A stretch of 64,000 nucleotides of DNA from NCBI GenBank assembly GCA_002102555.1, contig MCFL01000047.1, forward strand, positions 1-64,000, in the 5' to 3' direction. This stretch comes from Catenaria anguillulae PL171 (lineage: Eukaryota; Blastocladiomycota; Blastocladiomycetes; Blastocladiales; Catenariaceae). The position numbers and the translations under genes are program-made. The notes below the pieces were generated by a model. The model was not told the origin of the DNA. It did not search any database and worked only from the letters and a program-made list of their open reading frames with translations. This document shows, in pieces, positions 1 to 11,364 of the stretch (positions are counted from its first letter, which is position 1; every line of letters starts with the position of its first letter).

Positions 1-1033
1 CTGGGAAGGTATCAGTGCTGTCGATTCGAATTCCTAGATCTGCGCACACCTTGGAGACGAACGTGGCCCACGACTTGCTGGTTAGACGGTTCTCATCGAG
101 CACGTACCTGGCGGCCTCCTGTCGGGCTTGTTGCCGCAGGCGGGCAAGGTCACGGTCGAGTCGGAGTGCAAATGCTGTTTGGAGAACGAGCCGCGCATGA
201 TCAAAGCCTTGGGCGTTCACAATTGACATGGCGAGCACGTCGTGTGTGACGGTTGGCGAGACAAAGACACGGTCCAAGCGTCCACCCGCCTCGTGCGTAC
301 CCACAGCTACATCCAAATGCACTGCAAGGTCCAAGAGACCGTACCCAAGCGCAGCCGCCTCTAAGGGGCGACTTGCAGCGTCATCCCGCTCGTTCATGTC
401 ACCCGCAATCAGCAGCAGCTCGCCTCTTGTGTCTGACGCCTCTATCTCAGCCCGTAGGCGCTGGACCAGCGACGCACGAATGGTTGGGTCTTGGGGCGGG
501 GCGTAAACGCCAACAATACGCAATCGGAAGTCGCTGCGGCCCTGGAGCGTGAACGCCACCATGTATCCATCGTAAACACACCATCTGCCGACGTAGCTTG
601 CAAGTCTTGGGTCTATTGCAACCAACACTCCGGATCCCTGTGCGCGCAGGTTGTCGTGTGCAATCTTGATCATCCATTCTTGGTCGAGTGCCACACAGTT
701 CAGACTGCAGGCTCCCTTGTCAGATAGCTTGGTCTCGGTAGTTATCACAATGCCTGCACGTTTCTGTAATTGAGGGTCTCGACGAGTCGGCCGTGGGCTT
801 GGGAGCCACGGATGTTGGCGACTAGGATGTTGATGGGGAACTCGGTATGTGTTGCGAAAAGATCAGCGTTGGTGTCGTGGCCGCTCGGTCGGAGTCTTGC
901 AGTCTGTGGTTGCCGCCAACGCGGGTTTCGTTTGTCAGTAAACTTGTTCTGTGATGAAAAAGAAGCAGTACCAAAAGCCATTGTCCGATTCAGTAAATCT
1001 GAGGAGCTGTTAGGTCGGTTGGGTGCGATCATT
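1..1033 (-). pseudogene. LINE ORF2, endonuclease part (runs off window)
   Basis: This is the start of ORF2 of a Tad1-like LINE, read leftwards and cut by the window edge. ATG lies at 1032, eight bases after the ORF1 stop. The first ~90 residues include INILVANIRGSQAHGRLVETLN, the usual entry into an AP-type endonuclease. The frame then slips by one base near 755-765. After that it is open to position 1 and contains ITTETKLSDK, an AGDMNERDDA block and GRLDRVFVSPT, which match the catalytic blocks of the endonuclease in the second LINE of this window (10184-10835). The enzyme would nick target DNA for reverse transcription. The slip suggests a dead copy, although a single base error is possible. 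The reverse transcriptase should lie left of the window. Confidence 0.8.
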
Positions 1034-1040
1034 ATTGAGC

Positions 1041-2813
1041 TCAGGAAATGTCAGCCGTTTGGTCGCCAGACTCCCTTGTCTCGCCAATCATGTCGTGCGC
1101 TCCATGCTGCCGTGGTCGCAGTCGGTCTCGGCTTCTTGCAATGGCTCCGGTTCTGTCTGCACGGTGCGCTGGTGGGACTGGCGTCACTTCGCGGTCACGT
1201 CTCGAACTTTCTTCCCCGTCATCCGCCCCTGTCCCTGTTTTCTGGCGCTTGCGTCCGCGCGGATCCTCGTCAGGCGAGTCCGAGTCAACCGACTCTGACC
1301 TGCGTGTGGTCATTGATCTCGCAGCCTGCTTCGTCCGCGTATTCCTTGGCTCGCCGGGTAGCTCCATGTCAATGTCCATCGTTTCCTCCTCACCGCCGGA
1401 AAATCCGCTCTGCTCCTTTTCTCGCGCTACCTGCGCCGAGGCGAGGAACGCCACAGCTCTCGCCTTGGCCTCCTCCATTCGCCTGTCTGCCATTGCTGAC
1501 ACCATCGCCGCAAGCATCGTCATCATCTCTTTTTGCTCCTTCTGCATGACCGCCATCTGCGCGGCTAGAACACTTGTCTGCGTCGCCGACTCTTCCCTCG
1601 TTGCGCGCAAGGCTGCCTTAAGCTCAGCATTTTCCGCTTCAAGTGCGGCGACTCGGTCGACTTCACCCTCACAACCTCCGACTTGTCTGAAGACTGGTCC
1701 AGCGGGCGTTGGACGATCCCCTCCACCCAACGCTGCAGCGTATGACTGGCCCGGCTGCACCCGGGCGTTGTTTCCTTGATGAGCGCCACGTTGCGCCACC
1801 TGTTCCTTCTTGGCGTGCTCATTCGCACGCCAGTCTTTGAGCGCCTTGCATTGCACTCGGGTGTGCTCCTGCGAGCCACACGCAAAGCAGAGCCGCGCAG
1901 TCCGCGGGTAAAGGAGCACGGGCACTCCATTCACATTGACCTTGTTCCCGGCCTGCGTCATCTTCCGGAACTCCTCGGCGTTCGCTGCACGCCACACGAC
2001 GAAAGAGAAATCACGCGCGCGAGCGTTGTCGATGGTTACTACTTTGCCAATCGGGCCCATGGTGGTGAGGACCGCCAGATCGTCCTTGCCACAAACCATC
2101 TTCATACCCAGATCCTTGTCCATATACTGGCTCTTGAAGTCTTCAAGGGACTCGTAGAACGAGGTGTACTGGCGCTTGAAGACGAGCAGGGAGGCAGACA
2201 GCGTTGCTTGCATGTCGGTCTCTGTGAGGAAGGTGACTTTGGCAAACCTCCAACGGTACACCTCGGTGAAGCCGCAAATGCTGTGCACAGCGGTGTGGGC
2301 CTTGAAGAGGTCGCGCAATTCCTTGGTGGACGCCCCACGGCTCACAGGGCCAGCCCAAGCGGTGAGGCGTTTGGCTTGACCATCCACCTCAATCCAGGCG
2401 CGTTTTTCGATGCGGCATGATCCGATGCCACGGACGTTAAGAACGTTGGGGGGGGGGGGGGGAACGGCGCTAGTACTGAACACCATCTTGTAGATCGCTT
2501 CCCGCGGCGAGTTGGGTTTGGGGAATTTGTGGAGGGGGGAGAGCCCAATGAACGGAAGCTGCGTCATTTGGAGCGCCAGTCGGACCGCCTGCCCAATAGA
2601 TCCAACAGCCGGGTCGCCAGGGGGGATCGGAATGACAACCGCGTATTCCTTGTACTCATCGCTGTCGGATCCAATATCAACCTGCTGACCACCATGGCGC
2701 TGCGCGAGGGCCTCAGTGCGAATCTTCTTGTTGCGCCTACGGACTAGGGTGAAGCCATCGTTGGTGGTGGCGTCGGGTTGTTGGTGATCGCGTTGCTGAT
2801 CGGCGTCTGGCAT
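1041..2813 (-). CDS. LINE ORF1 nucleic-acid-binding protein
   Basis: An intact 590-residue ORF1 of the LINE that continues off the left edge. It opens with a polar stretch followed by GFTLVRRRNKKIRTEA, which also occurs in slightly different form (GFTLVTKRGRTRIGCAA) near the start of the ORF1 at 14716. The central ~200 residues align with that protein (GWAGPVSR, KVTF/KFVQVSF blocks, possibly an RRM-like fold). A CCHC knuckle, CFACGSQEHTRVQC, follows around residue 310, then a coiled coil (~390-460) and a basic, Ser-rich tail. Such proteins coat LINE RNA. A run of about 14 G near 2448-2461 encodes a poly-Pro patch and is a likely slippage site. The stop (1041-1043) is followed after 8 nt by the ORF2 start, which fits termination-reinitiation. 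Confidence 0.85.
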   Translation of the reverse strand: MPDADQQRDHQQPDATTNDGFTLVRRRNKKIRTEALAQRHGGQQVDIGSDSDEYKEYAVVIPIPPGDPAVGSIGQAVRLALQMTQLPFIGLSPLHKFPKPNSPREAIYKMVFSTSAVPPPPPNVLNVRGIGSCRIEKRAWIEVDGQAKRLTAWAGPVSRGASTKELRDLFKAHTAVHSICGFTEVYRWRFAKVTFLTETDMQATLSASLLVFKRQYTSFYESLEDFKSQYMDKDLGMKMVCGKDDLAVLTTMGPIGKVVTIDNARARDFSFVVWRAANAEEFRKMTQAGNKVNVNGVPVLLYPRTARLCFACGSQEHTRVQCKALKDWRANEHAKKEQVAQRGAHQGNNARVQPGQSYAAALGGGDRPTPAGPVFRQVGGCEGEVDRVAALEAENAELKAALRATREESATQTSVLAAQMAVMQKEQKEMMTMLAAMVSAMADRRMEEAKARAVAFLASAQVAREKEQSGFSGGEEETMDIDMELPGEPRNTRTKQAARSMTTRRSESVDSDSPDEDPRGRKRQKTGTGADDGEESSRRDREVTPVPPAHRADRTGAIARSRDRLRPRQHGAHDMIGETRESGDQTADIS

Positions 2814-2877
2814 TTCAACGTTGCTGGCTGTCGATCCAGGCGGCGGCGGGTCACCAGCGCTCGTGGTGGCAGCGTTG

Positions 2878-3282
2878 GTTTTTTTTTTCTAATCGCTACT
2901 GCATGCATTAAGACAAGAAACCAACAAAGGAAGCTCGGGAACAAGAAACAAGCGCAACTAGGCTGGGGTCTTAAGCACCCATGAAAGGAGGCACAGGCAA
3001 GCAAGAGGAGGCAGGCGAGTGGCAGTAGGGGTCAAGAATGACCGGCGGGGGAAATGAAATAGGGGGGGGGGAGGAAGCAGAGGTGATGAAACAAAACAGA
3101 ACAATGACCACAAGCAAATACAAGATAAATACAAAACACAACAAGTGAAAGGGAAAGGGGCAACTAGTACAAGGAAGCAGGAGGGTGGGGATACAATGTC
3201 ACATGGGTGATGGGTGGGGAACAAGGGAGAACAGAACCAGGCAGGGCCGACACCACACCAATCTATACACATCAAGTACACT
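2878..3282 (-). mobile_element. 3'-end fragment of a LINE/half-LINE
   Basis: A minus-strand element tail: a T run at 2880-2889 (poly-A on the minus strand), then a block related to the 3' UTR of the half-LINE at 11872-12114. Shared pieces are CTACTGCATG next to the poly-A and the stretch around GCAAGCAAGA..GGCA/GGCAGTGGCAGTAGGGG. No coding sequence is left, so it is a strongly 5'-truncated copy of about 400 bp. It abuts the poly-A of the next LINE at 3283. I could not find a clear target-site duplication. Confidence 0.55.
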
Positions 3283-3309
3283 TTTTTTTTTTTTGGTTTT
3301 GTTGCTGAA

Positions 3310-6211
3310 CTATGCAATCATCGTGACATCAACGAGAAATGCTGACCACAGAGAGGATGGGAGAATAAACGATATGGGTACCAGACGACATACCAACCCG
3401 CAATGCGAACTGTTGCCGAGACTGCACAAAGCCGAACCGCGGGGTTGCCAAACCAGGGAGTGCCGAGTGTGCCTGCCAAATACCAAGGGGAACTGGGTGC
3501 AGAGCCATCGACCGCTTGCCAAGAAGGGGGAGAGTCCTGCATGGCACTCGTGGAGGTAGTGTGCAGCGACCAGGGTCGCATCGTTACCCAACGCAACTGG
3601 CTGCCGAGCTGCTGATTGTGCTGGCCGGCAAATGTCGCAAAGACACTGGGTGGCATCCGGATCTTCCTCGCCAATTGTCCCAAAGAGTACGCAGCGCTGT
3701 TTCCAGACTACTCGCCAGATGGTGGCCGATGCGCACATGACGATACGCGGCAGAAGCGGTGCCAGCCTAGGGAACCGTTGGCGGACGGAAAGGTCGACCA
3801 CGCACGCTGCCGTGGCACGGAGGGATTGCCCCGTCAACAATGAGTCAACAAGGGCACGTACCAACTGGGCATGGGCTGTCAGGCCGTGGTTGCGAAGCAA
3901 TATCTCGACCTGATCGTGGACGGCGACACCACATTCTCAGAGCGCATCTCGGAGGCCTGGGCACACACACCAATGGTCCTGGTCGTCGAGCACATTGCAC
4001 AGGACACAGAGCGGGGACGGGACACGACGCGGCCAGTACAGGTGGGTTTGTGCACGCGTTGGCAGGCGGCCAGTGAGCGCCTTGAGGCGGAACGTCACGA
4101 GGGAGTCGAGTGCAAACAACGCACGCATAGCTGTTGTCTTTTGCCCATTGCGCACAGCCTTGTTGAAGACAATCAAGTCGGGTCGCGGGGCCAGCCGTTC
4201 GAGGTATGCAAGAAGGTCCACACGCGCACACGTCTGCATGACGCGACGGATTGCATGGCCCAGTTGACTGTACACAGCCTCGTGGCCCACCTGCAGAACT
4301 GCGCCAAAATCCACGGACTGGAGAGCGTCTGACCCGAGCGAGCAAACGCCACGAGAAAGCGCGCCGCAACGCGCGAGGTCGTCGGCCAAGTCATTGTTGT
4401 AGTCGCCTGAGTGACCCTTGACCTTGACAAAGTCAATCGCAACTTGCCTCTTGTCAGTCACCCACTTGAGAACAAGCACGAGGTCGTGGAGCGGGGACGG
4501 GTGGCGGCGCCCAGTTGCTTGGGCTGGGGACAAGGCGAGGAAAGGCGCCGTGACTTGCATGACAACGGCCGAGTCGGTGTGGACACTGAGGCGTGCACCA
4601 CTGGGAAGGGCGTCCACCAAAGCGAGGACAGCGGCCAATTCCGGGCGGGACGAGCTTGCAGGGCCGCGAGGCAAACGGCCAGCGAGCTTGAGACTGAGGC
4701 TGGGGCAGTGTGCGCCGAAACCCATCACAGATACCTCAGTGTCGGACAGAGGGATGAGGGAACCGTCGGTCCAACAATCTAGAGTCCCGTCCGGCAAGGG
4801 TCCGATGCACCTTGATGCGCCGGGCACTGGTGGCGCTGCAAATATGGACGCAACCAGCTTGTGCTCTTTGACGTCGGCGGAGAAATCCGGGTCCTCGGGC
4901 GGGCTGGGGAACAGGGTGCGGTACACGCAATGTTCTGGCAAATCATGGTCAGGCGCCAAGATAATGAATGCTACCGGGCCATCGCGGCAGGAGATGACAG
5001 AGCGGGTGGAGATTGGGCGCGCGTCCGAGAGCGAGAGCACTGTGACACAATCCGGGGTGTCGTCGACGCACGTGGCGAACGGGCATGCCAAGGGGTAGGC
5101 ACAGTCGAGGCAGAGGTGGATAAGAACGTGGCCGACGGGAATGTACAGGTAGTCAAGGGCCATGCACTTACATGTCGCAAGATGACGGAGGGTGACAAGG
5201 GGGCCAGAGCCAAGCGAGCCCGGGTGGACCGAGGTACAGAGGCAGAAAGTGGGCCGATCCGAGTGGTCGAGATACACCATCAATTGACCAACATGATGGG
5301 ATGGCTGCAGGGCAAGGTGTGGCTTGATGGGCAGGTCTGCAACGGGGCCAAGCAACGTGCACCAGGCGGCGACGGCATCGGTCACGGAGGATATGGCACG
5401 GCGGACGCGGCTGTGGCGGTGGCAGCGTTTGGCAATGGCATGGTGGACAGAGGCAAAAGCGTTTGCATAGCGTGTCGGAGTGCTGTCCTGGTCAAGAAAA
5501 CAGGTGAGGAAGACAAGGGAAGAGATGGAAAGGATGCCAGAGCGAAGAAAAAGTGAGCGCAAAACATACAAATCTGGGGTCACCGCGTTCAAAACAGCTT
5601 CAAGTGGAATGTCGCCGTCTGGGGCTACGTGCAGAGGATCATCACGACCAACGAGGTGGATTGACATGCAATGCTCGGCGAGCAACGGCAAAAGATGCAG
5701 CAAGGGCGACGCCGGCAACTGGCCACCGCCGACTATTTGGGTCGGTGGGTACAAGAGCGGACTGGCCCACCACTTGAGCGCGCACTGGGCTTGGCTTGTG
5801 ATGGCCAGGGCAACTTGGAATCTCTTGCTCGTGGTCGGTTGTGAGAGGCAAAAGCAAAGGTATGGCACACGGGACGCTACAATGGCGGTCTTGATCGAGT
5901 GGAGCCTGTAGGTGGCTTGATCGTAGAAGACCGGAACCGGTGTGTTGGAAGCGAGCCTCGCCGCAGCGCGAACAGCCGAACGGAGTTTGGCGTCAAGCTT
6001 GTTCAGAAACAAGGTGCACGGAACAAACCCAAATGTGCGGTACACAGCTGAAGGAATGATGACAGCGTTAATCATGTACACCACAATCCTAGCAGGAACA
6101 CGCTTTGTTCGCAACACTCGCAGCGAGTTGACAACTGCTCTCTCCACTGCTTTTTCCGTTGCGCGTCTTGGCCCCGTGCTATCCATGAACACACCGAGAT
6201 ACCGCTTGACG
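3310..6211 (-). pseudogene. LINE ORF2, thumb, RNase H and C-terminal region
   Basis: Read from 6211 leftward. A 751-residue open stretch (6192-3937) begins MFMDSTGPRRATEKAVERAV, the thumb region after the reverse transcriptase. RNase H follows with all four acidic positions visible: LDCWTDGSL, SSRPELAAVLALV, VHTDSAVVM and VKGHSGDYNNDLADDLA. A zinc-binding tail, CVLCNVLDDQDHWCVC, comes next. The frame then changes and continues 3900-3310 (LRATAACVVDLSVRQRFPRL to SAFLVDVTMIA). The order and the CxxC..HxxxC tail match Tad1-type LINEs. RNase H would remove the RNA template after first-strand synthesis. Confidence 0.85.
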
Positions 6212-6561
6212 CCAGTGGTTTTGGCATAGTGGCAACACTCCCGCCTTGCAAGGCGAAGGTTGTGGGTTCAAACCCCACCCAAGTCATCTGGTGCACACGT
6301 GGTTGCTTGGACTCTGCTACACATTGCCTCCTTCTGCCCCTGGCCTCCTGGCCCCTGCACCTGCATTGCTTGCATTCTTGCTTTGCCCATCCTCTGTTGG
6401 TGGTTGTACAAGATTGGAATCAAGCCAAAGGTCCAAGGCCCCAAGTAAGTACCCAAGTGCCAAGTCCAAGGAGTTGTGTGTTTGTGTGTATGAGCTTGTG
6501 TCTTTGTGTATCAATGGTTAGATCTCCCCCAGTACATAGGCTGCTTGTATTTAAAAAAAAA
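6212..6561 (+). mobile_element. SINE, head 1 + tail A
   Basis: A 350-bp plus-strand SINE with head starting CCAGTGGTTTTGGCATAGTG, B box GGTTCAAACCCC, tail ending GGCTGCTTGTATTTAAAA. The 19-bp repeat ACCGAGATACCGCTTGACG is present at 6193-6211 and 6562-6580, the longest and cleanest duplication in the window. Confidence 0.92.
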
Positions 6562-6580
6562 ACCGAGATACCGCTTGACG

Positions 6581-7354
6581 TCATTCGGCCCTGCCCTTGG
6601 CACTGCAACCCCTTGCGAAGTCACCGTGCCGTGGCCACTGTCGCTGGCATTGAATGCGAGAACAAAGCCTTTCGCTGCGTTGGCTTTGACACGGGCCAGC
6701 TGGTTGAACTCGTCCACCAGGTCCACCAGTCGCTGGAGCAACTCTCTCAACCGAGCGAAAAAGATGGCATCATCAATGTACCCAATGGCCACATATTGCC
6801 CCCGCGCAACGACTCGGGTTGCCTGTGTCAACTTGCCCTTGCCCACGGCCGGCACTCAGACACACAACGAGACACTGTCGCAGTTGTTGTGGACGGCCCA
6901 CAGCAGCACATCGTAGAACGCATTCCAGAGGAACAGCGATTCCACAGCGCCTTGCGGTACACCCCAATGCAGCTGGAAGCGCTTCTTCACACCGAATGCC
7001 GTGATAACTGACGCCGTGCGGCCACTTAGGAAACAGTCGCAGTAGAAGTCGACAAACCGACAGGGCAGCCGCAAGCGGAGCAATGCCAAGCGGACCAAGC
7101 GGTGCAGCACCATGTCAAAGGCCTATGACTTGTCTTCCGAGTACGCCCACAGCTCCTCGCAAGCACCCGGCGACTGCGCCTGGGCGACGAGGCCATGCAG
7201 GACATCAATGGGCAGGCGGGTGTCTGTGTCCTTGAGTGCAGAGAACCACGCCCCACAGAGGACTTGGTGCTTCACCGCCACGGCTTGTACACAGCGCCAC
7301 ATGACGGTGTTGAACAACTTGGATGTGCAGTCAAGTAGCGTGATTGGGCGCATG
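6581..7354 (-). pseudogene. LINE ORF2, core reverse transcriptase
   Basis: Holds the catalytic blocks of the reverse transcriptase on the minus strand: DKSYAFDMV (motif A, first catalytic Asp), WGVPQGAVES (motif B) and YIDDAIFFA (motif C; the YxDD box has both Asp residues), then an LNxxKT-like segment near FNASDSG. A stop after SVSLCV near 6856 and a frame change before PAVGKGKLTQ break it. Motif residues are intact, so decay is recent or slow. Flanked by SINEs at 6212 and 7355. Confidence 0.8.
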
Positions 7355-7708
7355 CCAGTGGTTTTGGTATAGTGGCAACACTCCCGCCTTGCAAGGCGAA
7401 GGTCGTGGGTTCGAACCCCACCCAAGTCATCTGGTGCACATGTGGTTGCTTGGTCTCTGCTCCACATTGCCTCCTTCTGCCCCTGGCCTCCTGGCCCCTG
7501 CACCTGCATTGCTTGCATTCTTGCTTTGCCCACCCTCTGTTGGTGGTTGTACAAGATTGGAATCAAGCCAAAGGTCCAAGGCCCCAAGCAAGTACCCAAG
7601 TGCCAAGTCCAAGGAGTTGTGTGTTTGAGTGTACGAGCTTGTGTCTTTGTGTATCAATGGTTAGATCTCCCTCAGTACATAGGCTGCTTGTATTTTTAAA
7701 AAAAATGT
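7355..7708 (+). mobile_element. SINE, head 1 + tail A, in RT domain
   Basis: A 354-bp plus-strand SINE. A box TGGTATAGTGG, B box GGTTCGAACCCC, tail ending GCTTGTATTTTTAAA. Direct repeats GTGATTGGGCGCATG lie at 7340-7354 and 7709-7723. It splits the reverse transcriptase between the PIT block and the following SxxxLL segment. Confidence 0.9.
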
Positions 7709-8652
7709 GTGATTGGGCGCATGGCATCGACGTTGCCCGTATATCCCTCGGCCTTTTTGGGCGTCAAGTAGATCACACCATGCCACCACTCGTCCGGCAC
7801 CCAACCTGCGGCATACATGTCAGTGAAGAGACATGCCAGCACCGCATGCCCAATGGACCCAAGGGCCGTGAGGTGGCGATACTGGATCCGAGACTTGCCG
7901 GGCGCCTTGTCCAAATCAACGCTGCCCAGGGCCTGCAAGACGTCAGCCGGCTTGACTGCCTGCTCAACTCCATCCCACCCCGTCGGTTCTATCCACTGCA
8001 ACAGCCGGAATTCCATCTTGATCGGTTCGGATGCTCGCTCGATGTCGCTGGGTTCTTGGTAGTCAAAGCACTTGGACAGATGGTCGGCCACAGCGTCTTT
8101 GATGTCGTCCGGCCGCAGCTTTACTTCCGTCCCAACCACGACGCGATCAAGGCAGTTCAGGGGCCGCCTGCGCTCAAAGCACGACTGCACCACCGCGCCT
8201 GTGTCGACCGCGAATGTCTCAACCCGCGCATTCACTGCAGCGTTGATGCGCTCCCTCGTCGCCTTGTTCCATTCGGCCGCCACTACGTCCACCAATCTGT
8301 CGCGTGCCGCAGCCAATTCACTGGCGGTTGGCGGTTCGGAGAGGCCAGGTACCGCCGCGTGCAGTGCTCATTGATCTGCGTCTCGCAACTTGGCACTCGG
8401 ATTGCCCATCAAACGTTATACTATCTCCAATTCGAAGGCGGTGTCAGTTTTTTCGCTGAGTGGGCGGATAACTGTACCTTGCATTTGGGCAGCCTGGCAC
8501 TTCTTGTGTGGCAGCTTGGTCCGCGCCCCGATGAGGATCGCTTGGCTGAATATGCGCCATCGGGTTTGGATCAGGACTGATTGATCGTGCACTAGCGGTC
8601 TACCACCAGCGGCGCCACCACGGAGCTCGTCAGTGGCGACCCATTTGGGGAA
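7709..8652 (-). pseudogene. LINE ORF2, region between endonuclease and RT motifs 1-2
   Basis: Minus-strand continuation of ORF2. From 8652 it reads FPKWVATDELRGG to SQAILIGARTKLPHKK. Stops and a shift follow near 8350-8420. From 8316 it is open again: a linker, then LGSVDLDKAPGKSRIQYRHL and AAGWVPDEWWHGVIYLTPKK, the first conserved blocks of a LINE reverse transcriptase (the DKAPGxDG and IPKK motifs). It ends in DAMRPIT at the next SINE. The enzyme copies element RNA into DNA at the nick; here it is broken. Confidence 0.75.
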
Positions 8653-8662
8653 AACGTCTTGG

Positions 8663-10000
8663 GCGGCGGAGCTGCTACGGCGCCAAAAGATGTCAGCGCA
8701 CTGTGGACTGGCAAAGACCCTTGTCGAGCGGCTCATGAGTACGGCCAAGATCCGAGCAACAGCGGCATGTGTGGTTGATGTGCATCTGTGGCAACAGTTC
8801 CCTGATCTTGCATCCATCCTGGCACAAGTTGTTGCGATCACCTCCACGACCGTCCAGACTGTGTTGTGGAAGGAGCGCTACAAGCTAGTTGGACCGATTG
8901 CGCGACGTGCACCAGAAGAGTTACCAGCTCGACAACCCTGTCCATGCGCCCACTGCCAAGAGGAGCGCGTCTCGAGACCCCAGTGGTCGCCCATGGACTC
9001 TGCGCTCGTTGCCGCACACTACACCTACGAATGTCGCGCTGGTCACTCGCCACTTGTTGGCTCCTTGGCCACCTCGCCTGTGCCTGTTTCCTTTGGCGAA
9101 TGGCGGTTTTTTTTTTTTTTTTTTTTAAAATACAAGCAGCCTATGTACTGGGGGAGATCTAACCATTGATACACAAAGACACAAGCTCGTACACTCAAAC
9201 ACACACAACTCCTTGGACTTGGCACTTGGGTACTTGCTTGGGGCCTTGGACCTTTGGCTTGATTCCAATCTTGTACAACCACCAACAGAGGATGGGCAAA
9301 GCAAGAATGCAAGCAATGCAGGTGCAGGGGCCGGAAGGCCAGGGGACAGAAGGAGGCAATGTGGAGCAGAGACCAAGCAGCCACATGTGCACCAGATGAC
9401 TTGGGTGGGGTTCGAACCCACAACCTTCGCCTTGCAAGGCGGGAGTGTTGCCACTATGCCAAAACCACTGGCCTTTAGCGAATGGCAGTTCCACGGCACC
9501 CTCCCAGGGCTCTCGACCCCCCAGTTCGGATTCGATCATTCACAGCAACGCTTTGCTACCAGTGTTGGGGTACAGTCAGGTACTCATTCTGTCTTTGTCC
9601 CCTCGCTCTCCCTACTGCTGTCTCTGCGCTCGTGGCGTAATCTTCTCTAGTCCTTTGTTGTTTGCTTTTCATTTGATACAGTTTCCCCTCGTTTGTGCTT
9701 GAACTTTCTTGGTTTATTTTTGCAAATTGTTTATGTTGTGCAACTGCGATATGGTTGAGTGTTGACTTTGGGTTTTGCTACTCCTCTTCCGTTTACATCC
9801 TCTTTTCCCTCTCCTTCTTACCCTCTCCTTTGACCCCGTGGCCAAATGCCCCTACCACCAATTGCTTGCCATTTTCTCTGCTCGCTTTTGTCATTCATTG
9901 AGTGTCTTGGAACTGTGACCTTCCTGCTCTTGTACCTTCTTTCAAGACTTCTGTGTTGGTTTTCAGCTTTAATACATGTGGTAGCGATTCAAAAAAAAAA
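8663..10000 (+). mobile_element. 5'-truncated LINE 3' end inserted in LINE
   Basis: The last ~200 codons of another LINE ORF2 plus ~350 nt of 3' UTR and a poly-A (9991-10002), in opposite orientation to the host LINE. The repeat AACGTCTTGG occurs at 8653-8662 and 10001-10010. The coding part reads AAELLRRQKMSAHCGLAKTL then PCPCAHCQEE, and after the nested SINE continues to FVPSLSLLLSLRSWRNLL, stopping at 9650. It is nearly identical to the minus-strand copy at 15989-17000, so both belong to one subfamily. The UTR ends AATACATGTGGTAGCGATTC before the A run. Confidence 0.85.
9107..9472 (-). mobile_element. SINE, head 1 + tail A, nested in the LINE 3' end
   Basis: A 366-bp minus-strand SINE with the same head and tail as that at 10851. 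Flanking repeats are CTTTGGCGAATGGCGG (9091-9106) and CTTTAGCGAATGGCAG (9473-9488), differing at two bases. Comparison with the undisturbed copy (around 16500-16525) shows that removing the SINE restores PVSF.EWRFHGTLPG. This is the deepest level of nesting here: SINE in LINE in LINE. Confidence 0.88.
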
Positions 10001-10850
10001 AACGTCTTGGTTGGCGATGGGGATGCCCAGTTCTGTGGCCACATGGGACACGAAGGCCGCCCAGTGGCTTCCCGTCAGTTTGGATGTGTTGAGGACTTTG
10101 TGGGCCGCATTGCGTCGTGCCTGGTGCCGTTCACGCGCCAACTCGCGGTCGGTGTGGAGTGCGAGCATGGTGTGCAGCACAAGTCAAGTGTGGTCAAAGC
10201 CGCGTGCCATGACAACGGACATGGCCAGCATGTCGGCCGACACAGTTGGCGACAAGTAGACACGGTCAAGACGGCCACCGGCCGTGTGAGTTCCGACTGC
10301 GGCGTCTAGGTGCACCGCCAAATCGATGAGGCCGCTTGCGACAGCGGCGGTCTCAAACAGTCGATGCAGGGCATCGTCTCGCTCGTTCAAGTTGCCAGCA
10401 ATCAGGACCTGCTCGCCGCGCTTCTCAGCCTGTTCGATCTCGGTGCGCACCGCGACAAGCACAACATCACAAACAGACCGCTCCTGCGGCGGCGCGTAAA
10501 CGCCGACTATCCGTAGTTTGTACCCGCCGCGGCCACGCAGAGAGAACGCCACAACATAGCCGCCGTGCGACGTCCAGCCGCCAACGTGACTGACCAGGCA
10601 CAGGTGCACAGCAACCAGCACGCCAGATCCCTGCGGCCTGTCGCCGTCGTGTGCCTGCTTCACCATCCATTCGTGCTTGAGGGTTGCCAACGGTAGCATC
10701 ACCAAGGCCTTATCCGAGATTTTGGTCTCTGTGGTGATCACGATCCCAGCTCCTTGGTCCGTCGCAAAGTTGAGTGTGTTCACAAGTCGGTTGTGAGCTT
10801 GAGAGCCGCACACATTTGCGACCACAATGTTGCTTGGGAAGTTGTCTTGC

Positions 10851-11201
10851 TTTTTTTTTAAATACAAGCAGCCTATGTACTGAGGGAGATAGACCATTGA
10901 TACACAAAGACACAAGCCCATACACACAAACACACAACTCCTTGGACTTGGCACTTGGGTACTTGCTTGGGGCCTTGGACCTTTGGCTTGATTCCAATCT
11001 TGTACAACCACCAACAGAGGGTGGGCAAAGCAAGAATGCAAGCAATGCAGGGTGCAGGGGCCAGGAGGCCAGGGGCAGAAGGAGGCAATGTGGAGCAGAG
11101 ACCAAGCAACCACATGTGCACCAGATGACTTGGGTGGGGTTCGAACCCACGACCTTCGCCTTGCAAGGCGGGAGTGTTGCCACTATGCCAAAACCACTGG
11201 C
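10851..11201 (-). mobile_element. SINE, head 1 + tail A, in LINE ORF2
   Basis: A 351-bp tRNA-derived SINE on the minus strand. The head contains TGGCATAGTGG (A box) and GGTTCGAACCCC (B box). Tail A ends in GCTTGTATTTAAA plus A residues (10851-10862 on the plus strand as T/A). Direct repeats GGGAAGTTGTCTTGC flank it at 10836-10850 and 11202-11216. It interrupts ORF2 between EQDNFP and SNIVVANV. Confidence 0.88.
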
Positions 11202-11364
11202 GGGAAGTTGTCTTGCTCGCCGTTGTCTGTGTTGCCTCCTTGACGTAGTCGTACAATCTGCCGACGACGATGTCGTCTGTTAGTCCTCCTGTCCAATACG
11301 AAACGTTGTTGTGCATCCGTTACGTTAGGCCCACCACTGACCACAAGTTGGCGTGGGTTTGTGA

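Noticed and set aside
6216-6290. tRNA gene from the A and B boxes
   Set aside because: The boxes lie in SINE heads with bodies, poly-A tails and duplications, and the anticodon stem does not pair. The same applies to all other head-1 copies.
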